NCBI GenBank assembly: GCA_022843345.1
Contig: JALHNW010000013.1
Location: 1-15,082, forward strand
From: Rubritepida sp.
GTDB taxonomy: Bacteria > Pseudomonadota > Alphaproteobacteria > Acetobacterales > Acetobacteraceae
Reading direction: 5' to 3'
DNA: 15,082 bases
The position numbers and the translations under genes were made by a program. Positions within the stretch are counted from its first letter, which is position 1. The number at the start of each line of letters is the position of its first letter. Of the stretch, positions 1 to 6,889 are shown piece after piece. The notes under the pieces are model-generated. The model was not told where the DNA came from and did not search any database. It was given only the letters and a program-made list of their open reading frames with translations.

Positions 1-117
1 GCCGAGCTGAGCATCACCCCGGTCGGCCGCGCGCTCGACGCCTTCGCCGGCTTCGTCGCGTCCGAGACGCAGCGCTGGGGCCAGGTGGCGCGCGCCGCCA
101 ACATCCGGCTCGACTGA
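1..117 (+). CDS. Bug/TctC-family tripartite tricarboxylate transporter substrate-binding protein, C-terminal fragment
   Basis: Only the last 38 codons lie in the window; the gene begins upstream. The visible tail reads AELSITPVGRALDAFAGFVA and then a segment ending RWGQVARAANIRLD before TGA at 115-117. The pattern of a short helix, then E/xRW, then a basic segment ending in an AANIR/AGIK-like motif is the standard C-terminus of Bug (TctC-like) periplasmic binding proteins. The complete family member at 3648-4607 ends in the same way (E-RWRRVVRAGNIRAE). These proteins bind carboxylic acids in the periplasm. The stop codon overlaps the ATG of the next gene (TGATG), so the two are probably translationally coupled. 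Assignment rests on a short tail and on the neighbourhood, so the family is likely but the ligand is unknown. Confidence 0.75.
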   Translation, partial: AELSITPVGRALDAFAGFVASETQRWGQVARAANIRLD

Positions 118-1064
118 TGGCCCGCCTGCTCGTCGCCCGCCGCGTCCCGCCCGCCGTCGCCGCCCGCGCCCGCGCCGAGCACGATGCCACCATCTCCGAC
201 ACCGACCTGGACGCCGATTCCGCCATCGCCGAGATGGCGCGCATCGGCGCGGAGGCGCTGTTCACCGGCCCGCGGCTGCGCCTTTCCGCCGAGCATGCGG
301 CCCGCCTGCCGCCCACGCTGCGCGTCATGGCCAACGCGACGGCGGGCGTGGACCACATGGACGTGGCGGCGATGCGCGCCCGCGGCATCGCCGTGACCAA
401 TGCGCCCGACGTGCTGACCGACTGCACGGCGGACCTCGCCTTCCTGCATATCCTGGGGGCCTGCCGCCGCGCCCGCGAATACGGCCGCATCATGGAGGAG
501 GGCTGGCGCAAGCCTACCGGCATGCCGGACAACCTCGGCCTGCGGGCATCGGGCCGCACGCTGGGCATCGTCGGCATGGGGCGCATAGGCCGCGCGGTGG
601 CGCAGCGTGCACGCGGCTTCGGCATGCGCGTGCTCTACCACAACCGCACGCCCCTGGACGCGGCGCTGGAGGACGGCGCGGACTACGTGCCCACCCTGCA
701 CGCGCTGCTGGGGCAGGTGGACATCCTGTCCCTCCACCTCCCCGGCGGCCAGGGCACGCTGATGGGCGCCGCCGAATTCGCCGCCATGCGTCCGGGGAGC
801 GTCTTCATCAACACCGCCCGCGGCGCGCTGGTGGATGAGGAGGCGCTGCTGGCCGCGCTCGCCTCCGGCCACCTCTTCGCCGCCGGCCTCGACGTGTTCG
901 GCGACGAGCCGGCCTACGACCTGCGCCTGCGCGACAACCCGCGCATCTTCCTCACCCCCCACGTCGCCTCCGCGACGGTGGAGACGCGCGACGCCATGGG
1001 CTTCTGCGCGCTGGACAACATCGCCGCCGTGCTGGCCGGCCACCCCGCCCCCAACCCCGCCTGA
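117..1064 (+). CDS. D-2-hydroxyacid dehydrogenase (glyoxylate/hydroxypyruvate reductase-like)
   Basis: This 315-residue protein has the family's usual length and domain order. It has a split substrate-binding domain (with TAGVDHMD at about 75-82) around a Rossmann domain with G-x-G-x-x-G at residues 153-158 (GMGRIG). The catalytic triad is complete: Arg235 in NTARGALVDE, Glu264 in FGDEP, and His282 in TPHVAS. Such enzymes interconvert 2-keto acids and D-2-hydroxy acids with NAD(P)H in the cytoplasm; glyoxylate, hydroxypyruvate and related acids are typical substrates. The ATG at 117 overlaps the upstream Bug-gene stop and lacks a clear Shine-Dalgarno sequence, consistent with coupling. The next gene starts 10 bp after the stop. 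The operon context with an IlvD/Edd dehydratase and an RraA-like aldolase suggests it handles a keto or hydroxy acid from sugar-acid breakdown. The exact substrate cannot be read from the sequence. Confidence 0.9.
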   Translation: MARLLVARRVPPAVAARARAEHDATISDTDLDADSAIAEMARIGAEALFTGPRLRLSAEHAARLPPTLRVMANATAGVDHMDVAAMRARGIAVTNAPDVLTDCTADLAFLHILGACRRAREYGRIMEEGWRKPTGMPDNLGLRASGRTLGIVGMGRIGRAVAQRARGFGMRVLYHNRTPLDAALEDGADYVPTLHALLGQVDILSLHLPGGQGTLMGAAEFAAMRPGSVFINTARGALVDEEALLAALASGHLFAAGLDVFGDEPAYDLRLRDNPRIFLTPHVASATVETRDAMGFCALDNIAAVLAGHPAPNPA

Positions 1065-1074
1065 GGACGACGCC

Positions 1075-2808
1075 ATGACCCGCAAGAGCCCCGAGGATCT
1101 CCGCTCCCGCCGCTGGTTCGGCCCGGCCGACCTGCGTTCCTTCGGCCACCGCTCGCGCGCCATGCAGATGGGCTACGCGCCGGAGGAATGGCAGGGCAAG
1201 CCGGTCATCGCCATCCTCAACACCTGGTCCGACCTCCAGCCCTGCCACAGCCACTTCAAGACGCGGGTGGATGACGTGAAGCGCGGCATCCTGATGGCCG
1301 GCGGCTTCCCGGTGGAGCTGCCCGCGCTGTCGGTCAGCGAGAGCTTCGTGAAGCCCACCACCATGCTCTACCGCAACATGCTGGCGATGGAGACGGAGGA
1401 GCTGCTGCGCTCGCACCCCGTGGACGGCGCGGTGCTGATGGGCGGCTGCGACAAGACCACCCCGGGGCTGATCCTGGGCGCCATTTCCATGGACATCCCG
1501 GCGATCTACGTCCCCGCCGGGCCGATGCTGCGCGGCAACTTCCAGGGCAAGACGCTCGGCTCGGGCAGCGATTCCTGGAAGTACTGGGACGAGCTGCGCG
1601 CCGGCACCATCACGGAGCAGGACTGGCTGGGCGTGGAGGCCGGCATCGCCCGCTCGCCGGGCACCTGCATGACCATGGGCACCGCCAGCACCATGACGGC
1701 GATCGCCGAGGCCGCCGGCTGGGTGCTGCCCGGCGGCAGCTCGGTCCCCGCCCCCGATGCCGGGCACATCCGCCTGTCCTCCGAGAGCGGCCGGCGCATC
1801 GTGGAGATGGTGTGGGAGGACCTGCGCCCCTCGCGCTTCCAGCGGCGCGAAAGCTACCTGAACGCCATCGCGGTCGCCATGGCGATGGGCTGCTCGACCA
1901 ACGCCATCATCCACCTGATCGCCATGGCCCGCCGCGCGGGGCTGGAGATCGGGCTGGCCGACTTCGAGGCGGCGTCGCGGGTGGTGCCGGTGATCGGCAA
2001 CGTCCGCCCGTCCGGCAAGGAATACCTGATGGAGGATTTCTTCTACGCCGGCGGCATCCGCGCCCTGATGGCGAACATCCGTGAGCACCTGGACCTGTCC
2101 TGCCTCACCGTGAACGGCCGCACGATCGGCGAGAACATCGAGGGCGCGCGCTGCTTCAACGACGACGTCATCCGGCCCGTGTCCAACCCGATCTACGGCG
2201 AGGGCTCGCTGGCCGTGCTGACGGGCAACCTCGCCCCCGATGGCTGCGTCATCAAGCCCGCGGCGATGGACCAGAAATTCCTGAAGCACCGCGGCCCGGC
2301 GGTGGTGTTCGACGACTACCCCTCCATGAAGGCGGCCGTGGAGGATGAAAGCTGGGACGTGACGCCCGACCACGTCATGGTGTTGCGCAACGCCGGCCCG
2401 CTGGGTGGCCCCGGCATGCCCGAATGGGGCATGCTGCCGATGCCCAAGGCGCTGCTGAAGCAGGGCCATCGCGACATGCTGCGGATCAGCGACGCCCGCA
2501 TGTCCGGCACCTCCTACGGCGCCTGCGTGCTGCACGTGGCGCCCGAGAGCTTCGCCGGCGGCCCGCTCGCCCTGCTTCGCACCGGCGACATGGTGAGCCT
2601 GGACGTGGATGCGCGCCGCATTGACATCGAGGTGGGCGAGGAGGAGCTGGCCAGGCGCCGCGCCGCCTGGCAGCCGCCCGAGCGCCGCTACGAGCGCGGC
2701 TACGGCTACATGTTCAGCCGGCACATCCAGCAGGCCAACCTGGGCTGCGACTTCGACTTCCTGCGCTCCGACTTCGGCGCGCCGGTGCCGGAACCGGCCA
2801 TTTACTGA
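1075..2808 (+). CDS. IlvD/Edd-family dehydratase, L-arabonate/sugar-acid dehydratase type
   Basis: The 577-residue product belongs to the Fe-S dehydratases that convert aldonic acids to 2-keto-3-deoxy acids, or dihydroxy acids to 2-keto acids (IlvD). The N-terminal RSRRWFG...FGHRSRAMQMG and the spacing of Cys57 (DLQPCHSH), Cys125 (GGCDKTTPG) and Cys198 (SPGTCMTMG) match the [2Fe-2S] ligand pattern I recall for rhizobial L-arabonate dehydratase. Lys127, which binds the metal when modified, and the catalytic-type Ser477 in DARMSGTSYG are present. The length (about 575-580) fits the pentonate dehydratase branch better than IlvD (about 560-620) or Edd (about 600). The ATG at 1075 follows a GAGGACG stretch and gives the family's normal N-terminus; the frame is open further upstream, but those codons lie over the preceding gene. 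Substrate is inferred: arabonate, xylonate, galactonate or a similar acid. Confidence 0.88.
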   Translation: MTRKSPEDLRSRRWFGPADLRSFGHRSRAMQMGYAPEEWQGKPVIAILNTWSDLQPCHSHFKTRVDDVKRGILMAGGFPVELPALSVSESFVKPTTMLYRNMLAMETEELLRSHPVDGAVLMGGCDKTTPGLILGAISMDIPAIYVPAGPMLRGNFQGKTLGSGSDSWKYWDELRAGTITEQDWLGVEAGIARSPGTCMTMGTASTMTAIAEAAGWVLPGGSSVPAPDAGHIRLSSESGRRIVEMVWEDLRPSRFQRRESYLNAIAVAMAMGCSTNAIIHLIAMARRAGLEIGLADFEAASRVVPVIGNVRPSGKEYLMEDFFYAGGIRALMANIREHLDLSCLTVNGRTIGENIEGARCFNDDVIRPVSNPIYGEGSLAVLTGNLAPDGCVIKPAAMDQKFLKHRGPAVVFDDYPSMKAAVEDESWDVTPDHVMVLRNAGPLGGPGMPEWGMLPMPKALLKQGHRDMLRISDARMSGTSYGACVLHVAPESFAGGPLALLRTGDMVSLDVDARRIDIEVGEEELARRRAAWQPPERRYERGYGYMFSRHIQQANLGCDFDFLRSDFGAPVPEPAIY

Positions 2809-2824
2809 TGCCCTCAAACGCCGG

Positions 2825-2841
2825 GCGCGCGCTCCGCGCGC
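2825..2841. repeat. Short perfect GC hairpin after the dehydratase gene
   Basis: A 7-bp perfect stem (GCGCGCG at 2825-2831, CGCGCGC at 2835-2841) with a CTC loop lies 17 bp after the dehydratase stop codon. No T-run follows, so it is not a classical intrinsic terminator. It could weakly pause transcription or protect the upstream mRNA 3' end. Alternating GC is common in this genome, so chance occurrence is possible. Confidence 0.35.
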
Positions 2842-2880
2842 TTGGCTTCGCCGCGCCACTGCCGCGCTCGCCACACACGT

Positions 2881-2917
2881 GGTCTGGCGGCGCCGGCGGC
2901 TTTGCCGCCGGAAGACC
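2881..2917 (+). promoter_or_regulatory. Leader hairpin just upstream of the RraA-like gene
   Basis: GGTCT (2881-2885) pairs with AGACC (2913-2917). Inside, CCGGCGGC (2893-2900) pairs perfectly with GCCGCCGG (2904-2911) around a TTT loop, giving 13 pairs with an asymmetric internal loop. The structure ends 2 bp before the GGGAG ribosome-binding sequence (2920-2924), which is 7 bp from the ATG at 2932. It is directly visible as a palindrome. Whether it acts as an attenuator, a translation modulator, an mRNA-processing or stability element, or a genome-wide palindromic repeat cannot be decided here. This is the only sizeable gap within the cassette. Confidence 0.45.
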
Positions 2918-2931
2918 TTGGGAGATTTCCA

Positions 2932-3651
2932 ATGCCCCTGTCCGACGCCACCCGCGCCAAGCTCAAGCGCGTCTCCACCGCCACGCTCGCCACCGCGCTG
3001 TTCAAGCGCGGCTTCCGCCAGCAGATGATCCAGGACGTGCGCCCCCTGCACGCCCCCGGCGCGGGATCCATGGTGGGCGAGGCCTTCACCGTCCGCTACA
3101 TCCCGGCGCGCGAGGACCTGAACACCCTTGAGGTCTTCAAGGACCCCGAGCACCCGCAGCGCAAGGCGGTCGAGACCTGCCCGCCCGGCCACGTGCTGGT
3201 GCTGGACAGCCGCAAGGACGCCCGCGCGGCCTCGGCCGGCGGCATCCTCGTCGCCCGCCTCCAGGCGCGCGGCGTGGCCGGCGTGGTTACCGATGGCGGC
3301 TTCCGCGACAGCCTGGAGATCGCGGCGCTGGGCATCCCCGCCTTCCACAACCGCCCCTCCGCGCCCACCAACCTCACGCTCAACCACGCGGTGGCGATGA
3401 ACGAGCCGATCGCCTGCGGCGACGCGCCCGTGTTTCCCGGCGACGTGCTGGTGGGCGACGGCGACGGCGTGATCGTCCTGCCCGCCCACCTCGCCGACGA
3501 ACTGGCCGACGAGGCGACCGAGATGACCGCCTACGAGGATTTCGTCACCGAGCGCGTGAAGGCCGGCCACCCGATCCGCGGCCTCTACCCCGCCACCGAC
3601 CCGAAGAACCTGGAGATCTTCGCCGGTTGGCGGAAGGAGCACGGCCGGTGA
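2932..3651 (+). CDS. RraA-like / HMG-CHA aldolase family protein
   Basis: This 239-residue cytoplasmic protein shows the RraA/4-hydroxy-4-methyl-2-oxoglutarate aldolase fold signatures. These are SAGGILVARLQARGVAGVVT (about 101-120), followed by DGGFRD with the substrate-binding Arg125 and metal-binding Asp126, and PGDVLVGDGDGV (about 169-180). Family members are divalent-metal-dependent retro-aldolases or oxaloacetate decarboxylases that release pyruvate from 4-hydroxy-2-oxo acids; true RraA, the RNase E inhibitor, is shorter (about 160 residues) and lacks the extra C-terminal segment. Placement behind an IlvD/Edd dehydratase suggests cleavage of a sugar-acid-derived keto acid or a later hydroxy-keto intermediate. 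The start is chosen at ATG 2932 because of GGGAG 7 bp upstream and because the family begins near here; the frame stays open back to a TTG at 2842 through hairpin DNA. Its stop overlaps the next start (GTGA). Confidence 0.85.
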   Translation: MPLSDATRAKLKRVSTATLATALFKRGFRQQMIQDVRPLHAPGAGSMVGEAFTVRYIPAREDLNTLEVFKDPEHPQRKAVETCPPGHVLVLDSRKDARAASAGGILVARLQARGVAGVVTDGGFRDSLEIAALGIPAFHNRPSAPTNLTLNHAVAMNEPIACGDAPVFPGDVLVGDGDGVIVLPAHLADELADEATEMTAYEDFVTERVKAGHPIRGLYPATDPKNLEIFAGWRKEHGR

Positions 3652-4607
3652 AGCGCCGCAGCCTCCTCCTGGCCAGCCTCGCCACCCCGGCGCTGGCGCA
3701 GCCCGCCTGGCCCTCGCGCCCGGTGACGGTCGTGGTGCCCTTCGCCGCCGGCTCCTCGTCCGACATCATCGCCCGCGCCACCGCGCAGCAGATGTCGGCC
3801 ACGCTGGGCCGCCCCTTCGTGGTGGAGAACCGCCCCGGCGCCACCGGCGAGCTCGGCGCGCGCGGCGTCATCCGCGCCGCCCCCGACGGCCACACGCTGA
3901 TGCACGGCCCGATCAGCGTCTGGGCGATCAACGTCGCCCTGCGCCCGAACCTCGGCTACGACCCGGTGCGCGAGCTGACGCGCATCACCCAGACCGTGCG
4001 CACCCCCAACATCCTGGTGGTGAACCCGCGCCTGGTGCCGGCGACCGACCTGCCCTCGCTCATCGAATGGATGAAGCGGCCGGGCAACGCCGTCTCCTAC
4101 CCCTCCTCGGGCGTCGGCTCATCCGACCACCTGACGGGCGAGATGTTCAAGCTCGCCACCGGCACGGAGATGACGCACATCCCCTACACCGGCGGCGGCC
4201 CGGCCATGACCAGCATCATCGCCGGTGACACCCAGGTGAGCTTCCAGAACCTCGGTGCCGTCAGCGGGCACATCTTGGAAGGCCGGCTGCGCGCCATCCT
4301 TTCCACCGCCGAATCGCGCTCGCCCATCCTGCCCGCCATCCCCACGGCGGCCGAGGCCGGGCTGCGCGACTTCGTGGTCTATTCCTGGCAGGGCTACGGC
4401 GCGCCCGCCAACATGGACGCGGCCTTGCTGCGCGAGGTCCACGCCGCCATCACCGCCGCCCTGCGCGCGCCCGCCGTGGCGCAGCGCATGACCGACCTCG
4501 GCTTCGACATCGTCGCCAGCAGCCCGGACGAGTTCGCCGCCTTCCAGGTCGCCGAGATCGAGCGTTGGCGCCGCGTCGTCCGCGCCGGGAACATCCGGGC
4601 CGAATAG
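3648..4607 (+). CDS. Bug/TctC-family periplasmic substrate-binding protein
   Basis: The 319-residue product is a complete Bug (TctC-like) binding protein. A basic, hydrophobic signal sequence (VKRRSLLLASLATPALA, predicted cleavage after ALA at about residue 17) exports it. The mature protein begins with WPSRPVTVVVPFAAGSSSD (about 21-39), then VENRPGATGELGA (about 59-71) and a PYTGGGPA segment, all hallmarks of the family. The GTG at 3648 overlaps the upstream TGA and has GGAAGGAG about 8 bp before it, which makes it a better start than the in-frame TTG at 3627. Such proteins bind carboxylates in the periplasm and usually deliver them to TctAB-type permeases. No tctA or tctB is in the window, as is common for the expanded orphan set of this family. 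Linkage suggests it binds the cassette's acid substrate. The gene ends 4 bp from the convergent yraN-like stop. Confidence 0.9.
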   Translation: MKRRSLLLASLATPALAQPAWPSRPVTVVVPFAAGSSSDIIARATAQQMSATLGRPFVVENRPGATGELGARGVIRAAPDGHTLMHGPISVWAINVALRPNLGYDPVRELTRITQTVRTPNILVVNPRLVPATDLPSLIEWMKRPGNAVSYPSSGVGSSDHLTGEMFKLATGTEMTHIPYTGGGPAMTSIIAGDTQVSFQNLGAVSGHILEGRLRAILSTAESRSPILPAIPTAAEAGLRDFVVYSWQGYGAPANMDAALLREVHAAITAALRAPAVAQRMTDLGFDIVASSPDEFAAFQVAEIERWRRVVRAGNIRAE

Positions 4608-4611
4608 CGGG

Positions 4612-4983
4612 CTACATCTGCCGCAGCGCATCCACGATGCGCCGCGCGCTGCCATCGGCGGCAACGAGGATCATGTCGAACCGCATCCCCGCCGCGCCGT
4701 GGCCGGGGTTGCGCGCCAGCCAGATCTCCGCCGCCGCCATCAGCCGCGCACCCTGGCGCGGCGAGAGCGCGAAGGCCGCCTCGCGGAAGGAGGGCCGCGC
4801 CTTGACCTCGACGAAGGCAAGCAGCCCCTCGCGCTCGGCGATCAGGTCCAGCTCACCCGCGGGCGTGCGGCAGCGCCGGGCCAGCACGCGCCAGCCCTCG
4901 CGCACCAGCGCCGCCTCGGCCACCGCCTCCGCGTCCAGCCCGGTGCGGTGCGCGACGTGCCCGCGCCGCGCGCGGTCAGGCAA
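4612..4983 (-). CDS. yraN: YraN/UPF0102 family endonuclease-like protein
   Basis: This 123-residue protein carries the UPF0102 core. GELDLIAEREGLLAFVEVKA at about 43-62 supplies the E-x-D...E-x-K arrangement (Glu44, Asp46, Glu59, Lys61) of restriction-endonuclease-fold, Holliday-junction-resolvase-like nucleases. The upstream RTGLDAEAVAEAALVREGWRVLARR segment is also typical. Its cellular role is not established. The likely start is a TTG at 4983 that overlaps the preceding aldolase stop by 8 bp; no convincing ribosome-binding sequence is seen, so translation is probably coupled. No ATG or GTG gives a comparable N-terminus. In many bacteria yraN lies beside rsmI, but here it is the last gene of a metabolic operon, which is unusual. 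The family call is firm; the start is less so. Confidence 0.87.
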   Translation of the reverse strand: MPDRARRGHVAHRTGLDAEAVAEAALVREGWRVLARRCRTPAGELDLIAEREGLLAFVEVKARPSFREAAFALSPRQGARLMAAAEIWLARNPGHGAAGMRFDMILVAADGSARRIVDALRQM

Positions 4984-6052
4984 CCAGCGCGCCGCGGATG
5001 GCGTCCACCGCCTCGGGGATCATCGCCGCCGTCACGTCCAGGTGCGTGCAGGCCCGCAGCCGCCCGCCCAGCGCGCTGACCCACACCCCCTGCGCCGCCA
5101 GCCGCTCCTGCGCGGTGGCGATCGGCACGCCCGTGCCCGCGATGTCGAAGAAGACCAGGTTGGTGTCCGGCTGCTCCACCACCACGCCCTCGATCTGCGC
5201 CAGGCCGCGGGCCAGCGCGCGGGCATTGGCGTGGTCGTCGGCCAGCCGTTCCACGTGATGGTCCAGCGCGTGGATGCAGGCCGCCGCACAGATGCCGCCC
5301 TGCCGCATCGAGCCGCCGAGCCGCTGCTTCCACCGCCACGCCTGGTCGATGAACTGGCGCGAGCCGCAGAGCACCGCACCCAGCGGCGCCCCCAGCCCCT
5401 TGGTGAAGTCCAGCCAGACTGAGTCGAAGCCCGCCACCATCTCGGCGGGCGCGATGCCGGCGGCGACGGTGGCGTTCAGCAGCCGCGCGCCGTCCATGTG
5501 CGTCGCCCAGCCCTGCTCGCGCGCGATGCCGGTCAGTTCCGTCAGCACCTCCAGCGGCCACACCGCGCCGCCGCCGATGTTGGCGGTCTGCTCGATCTCC
5601 AGCAGCCGCTGGGGGGGTGCGTAGCGGGTGCGCGGGCGGATGGCGGCGCGCAGCTGGTCGGGCGTGAACATGCCCCGCGCGCCCGCCAGCCCCATGATCT
5701 GCACGCCCGTCAGCGCCGCGTGCGTGCCGCCCTCGCTGTGCAGGATGTGCGCCGTCTCGTGCGCCACCACCTCGTCGCCCTTGCCGCAATGGACCAGGAT
5801 CGCGACGACATTGCACATGGTGCCCGAGGGCAGGAAGATCGCCGCCTCCTTGCCCATCAGCGCGGCCATGCGGTCGCACAGCTCCCACACCGTCGGGTCG
5901 TCGCCATGCTGCTCGTCGCCCAGTTCGGCGCGCATCATGGCCTCCTTCATCGCAGGCGTCGGGCGCGTCTGCGTGTCGGAATACAGGTTGATGCGCGGCT
6001 TGGGCGCATCGGGGGCGGGGCGGGCGGGCGTCCAGGCCAGGCTCTCGTACAT
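4976..6052 (-). CDS. L-threonine aldolase-like PLP enzyme (beta-eliminating lyase family)
   Basis: The 358-residue product matches fold-type I threonine aldolases, which cleave threonine (or allo-threonine, or beta-hydroxy amino acids) to glycine and an aldehyde. Visible signatures are NLYSDTQTRPTPAMKEAM (22-39), GDDPTVWEL (50-58), LPSGTMCN (74-81), the cofactor aspartate in HMDGARLLN (D187), and the Schiff-base lysine K218 in DFTKGLGAPLG. The C-terminal R-x-CTHLDVT segment (about 333-341) resembles the substrate-carboxylate region. ATG 6052 gives the family's usual N-terminus; the frame is open further upstream, but that stretch lies over the SDR gene. It sits 10 bp downstream of the SDR gene and overlaps yraN, so the three are probably one transcript. 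Whether the enzyme is specific for L-threonine, L-allo-threonine or a bulkier beta-hydroxy amino acid cannot be told. Confidence 0.88.
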   Translation of the reverse strand: MYESLAWTPARPAPDAPKPRINLYSDTQTRPTPAMKEAMMRAELGDEQHGDDPTVWELCDRMAALMGKEAAIFLPSGTMCNVVAILVHCGKGDEVVAHETAHILHSEGGTHAALTGVQIMGLAGARGMFTPDQLRAAIRPRTRYAPPQRLLEIEQTANIGGGAVWPLEVLTELTGIAREQGWATHMDGARLLNATVAAGIAPAEMVAGFDSVWLDFTKGLGAPLGAVLCGSRQFIDQAWRWKQRLGGSMRQGGICAAACIHALDHHVERLADDHANARALARGLAQIEGVVVEQPDTNLVFFDIAGTGVPIATAQERLAAQGVWVSALGGRLRACTHLDVTAAMIPEAVDAIRGALVA

Positions 6053-6062
6053 GGCGGGGAGC

Positions 6063-6818
6063 CTACAGCTTCCGCGCGACCTGCGCGAGGTAGCCGCGGT
6101 TGCGCGTGGGCGTGATCCAGACCTCGTTGATGCAGACATGCGCCGGCCGCGTCGCCAGGAACAGCACCAGCTCCCCGCAATCCTGTGGCTGCACCATCTC
6201 GCCCAGCTCCTGCTCGCTCAGCTTGTTCGGCCGCTTGTCCAGGATCGGCGTGCGCACCTCGCCAGGGCACATGGCGGTGGAGCGGATGCCGTTGGCGCAT
6301 TCCTCCACGTTGATCGAGTGGCTCATCGCCACCACCGCGTGCTTGGCGGCCGTGTAGCCGGGCCCGCTCATCGGCGAGACGTTGCGCCCGGCCATGGAGG
6401 CGGTGTGGATCATCACGCCGTCGCCCTGCGCGCGCATCATCGGCAGCACGGCGATGGCGGCGTGGAAGGCGCTCATCAGGTTGCCCTCGACCAGCTCGCG
6501 CACGCCCTCGGGCGACAGCTTCGTCCAGGCGCGCTCCACGATGTTCAGCCCGGCATTGTTCACCAGGATGTCGCAGCGCCCAAACCGCGCCTGGATCGCC
6601 TCGGCCACGCGCGCCACCGCCGCCGCATCCGCCATGTCGGCCGCCTCCACATGGGCCGCCGTGCCGATCTGCGCCGCCACCGCCTCCAGCTTCGCCGCGG
6701 TGCGCCCGGTGAGCACCACCGTCGCGCCCGCGGCGGCCAGGGCCACGGCCGCCGCCTCGCCGATGCCGCTGCCCGCGCCCGTCACCCAGGCGACCTTGCC
6801 GTCCAACCGCTTCGTCAT
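6063..6818 (-). CDS. Short-chain dehydrogenase/reductase (SDR)
   Basis: A classical SDR of 251 residues. It has the cofactor motif TGAGSGIG (13-20), NNAG (87-90), Asn113, and the catalytic Ser141, Tyr155 and Lys159 (YTAAK). Arg39 after the second strand (LTGRT) suggests NADP(H) preference. PGEVRTPI at about 185-192 is the usual post-catalytic loop. SDRs oxidise or reduce alcohol and carbonyl groups; the closest general type is the 3-hydroxy acid/serine dehydrogenase-like cytosolic group, but this is only impression. The ATG at 6818 is supported by a strong GGGAGGG ribosome-binding sequence about 5 bp upstream. It heads an operon with the threonine-aldolase-like gene and is divergent from the CtBP-like dehydrogenase. 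A joint role in hydroxy amino acid or aldehyde metabolism is possible but unproven. Confidence 0.88.
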   Translation of the reverse strand: MTKRLDGKVAWVTGAGSGIGEAAAVALAAAGATVVLTGRTAAKLEAVAAQIGTAAHVEAADMADAAAVARVAEAIQARFGRCDILVNNAGLNIVERAWTKLSPEGVRELVEGNLMSAFHAAIAVLPMMRAQGDGVMIHTASMAGRNVSPMSGPGYTAAKHAVVAMSHSINVEECANGIRSTAMCPGEVRTPILDKRPNKLSEQELGEMVQPQDCGELVLFLATRPAHVCINEVWITPTRNRGYLAQVARKL

Positions 6819-6889
6819 CGCGCCCTCCCGCCCTTTGCGAACACGCTAACCCATGCTGCACTCGGGGCAACCCGTGGAGGAAACGAGGA
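6819..6889. promoter_or_regulatory. Divergent intergenic region between SDR operon and CtBP-like dehydrogenase
   Basis: The 71 bp between two divergent start codons must contain, or lie close to, the promoters for both units. On the minus side GGGAGGG precedes the SDR start. On the plus side GTGGAGGAAACGAGGA precedes ATG 6890, so two overlapping purine-rich ribosome-binding sequences are available. No convincing -35/-10 pair or palindromic operator stands out by eye, and promoter positions cannot be fixed. Confidence 0.4.

Noticed and set aside
835..1074. Upstream extension of the dehydratase reading frame
   Set aside because: The extra 80 codons overlap the hydroxyacid dehydrogenase gene and are Arg/Pro/Ala-rich without family resemblance. 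ATG 1075 gives the normal N-terminus.
2842..2931. Upstream TTG start for the RraA-like gene
   Set aside because: The 30 extra residues come from hairpin DNA and do not resemble the family. ATG 2932 has GGGAG at good spacing.
952..3642. Long minus-strand open frame (about 896 codons) opposite the dehydrogenase, dehydratase and RraA-like genes
   Set aside because: It is rich in His, Arg, Gly and Ala without any domain, and lies antisense to three well-supported genes. Such frames arise from GC-rich third codon positions.
2932..3651. True RraA regulator of RNase E
   Set aside because: The protein is about 75 residues longer than RraA and keeps the metal/substrate Arg-Asp pair of the aldolase branch; the genes around it are catabolic.
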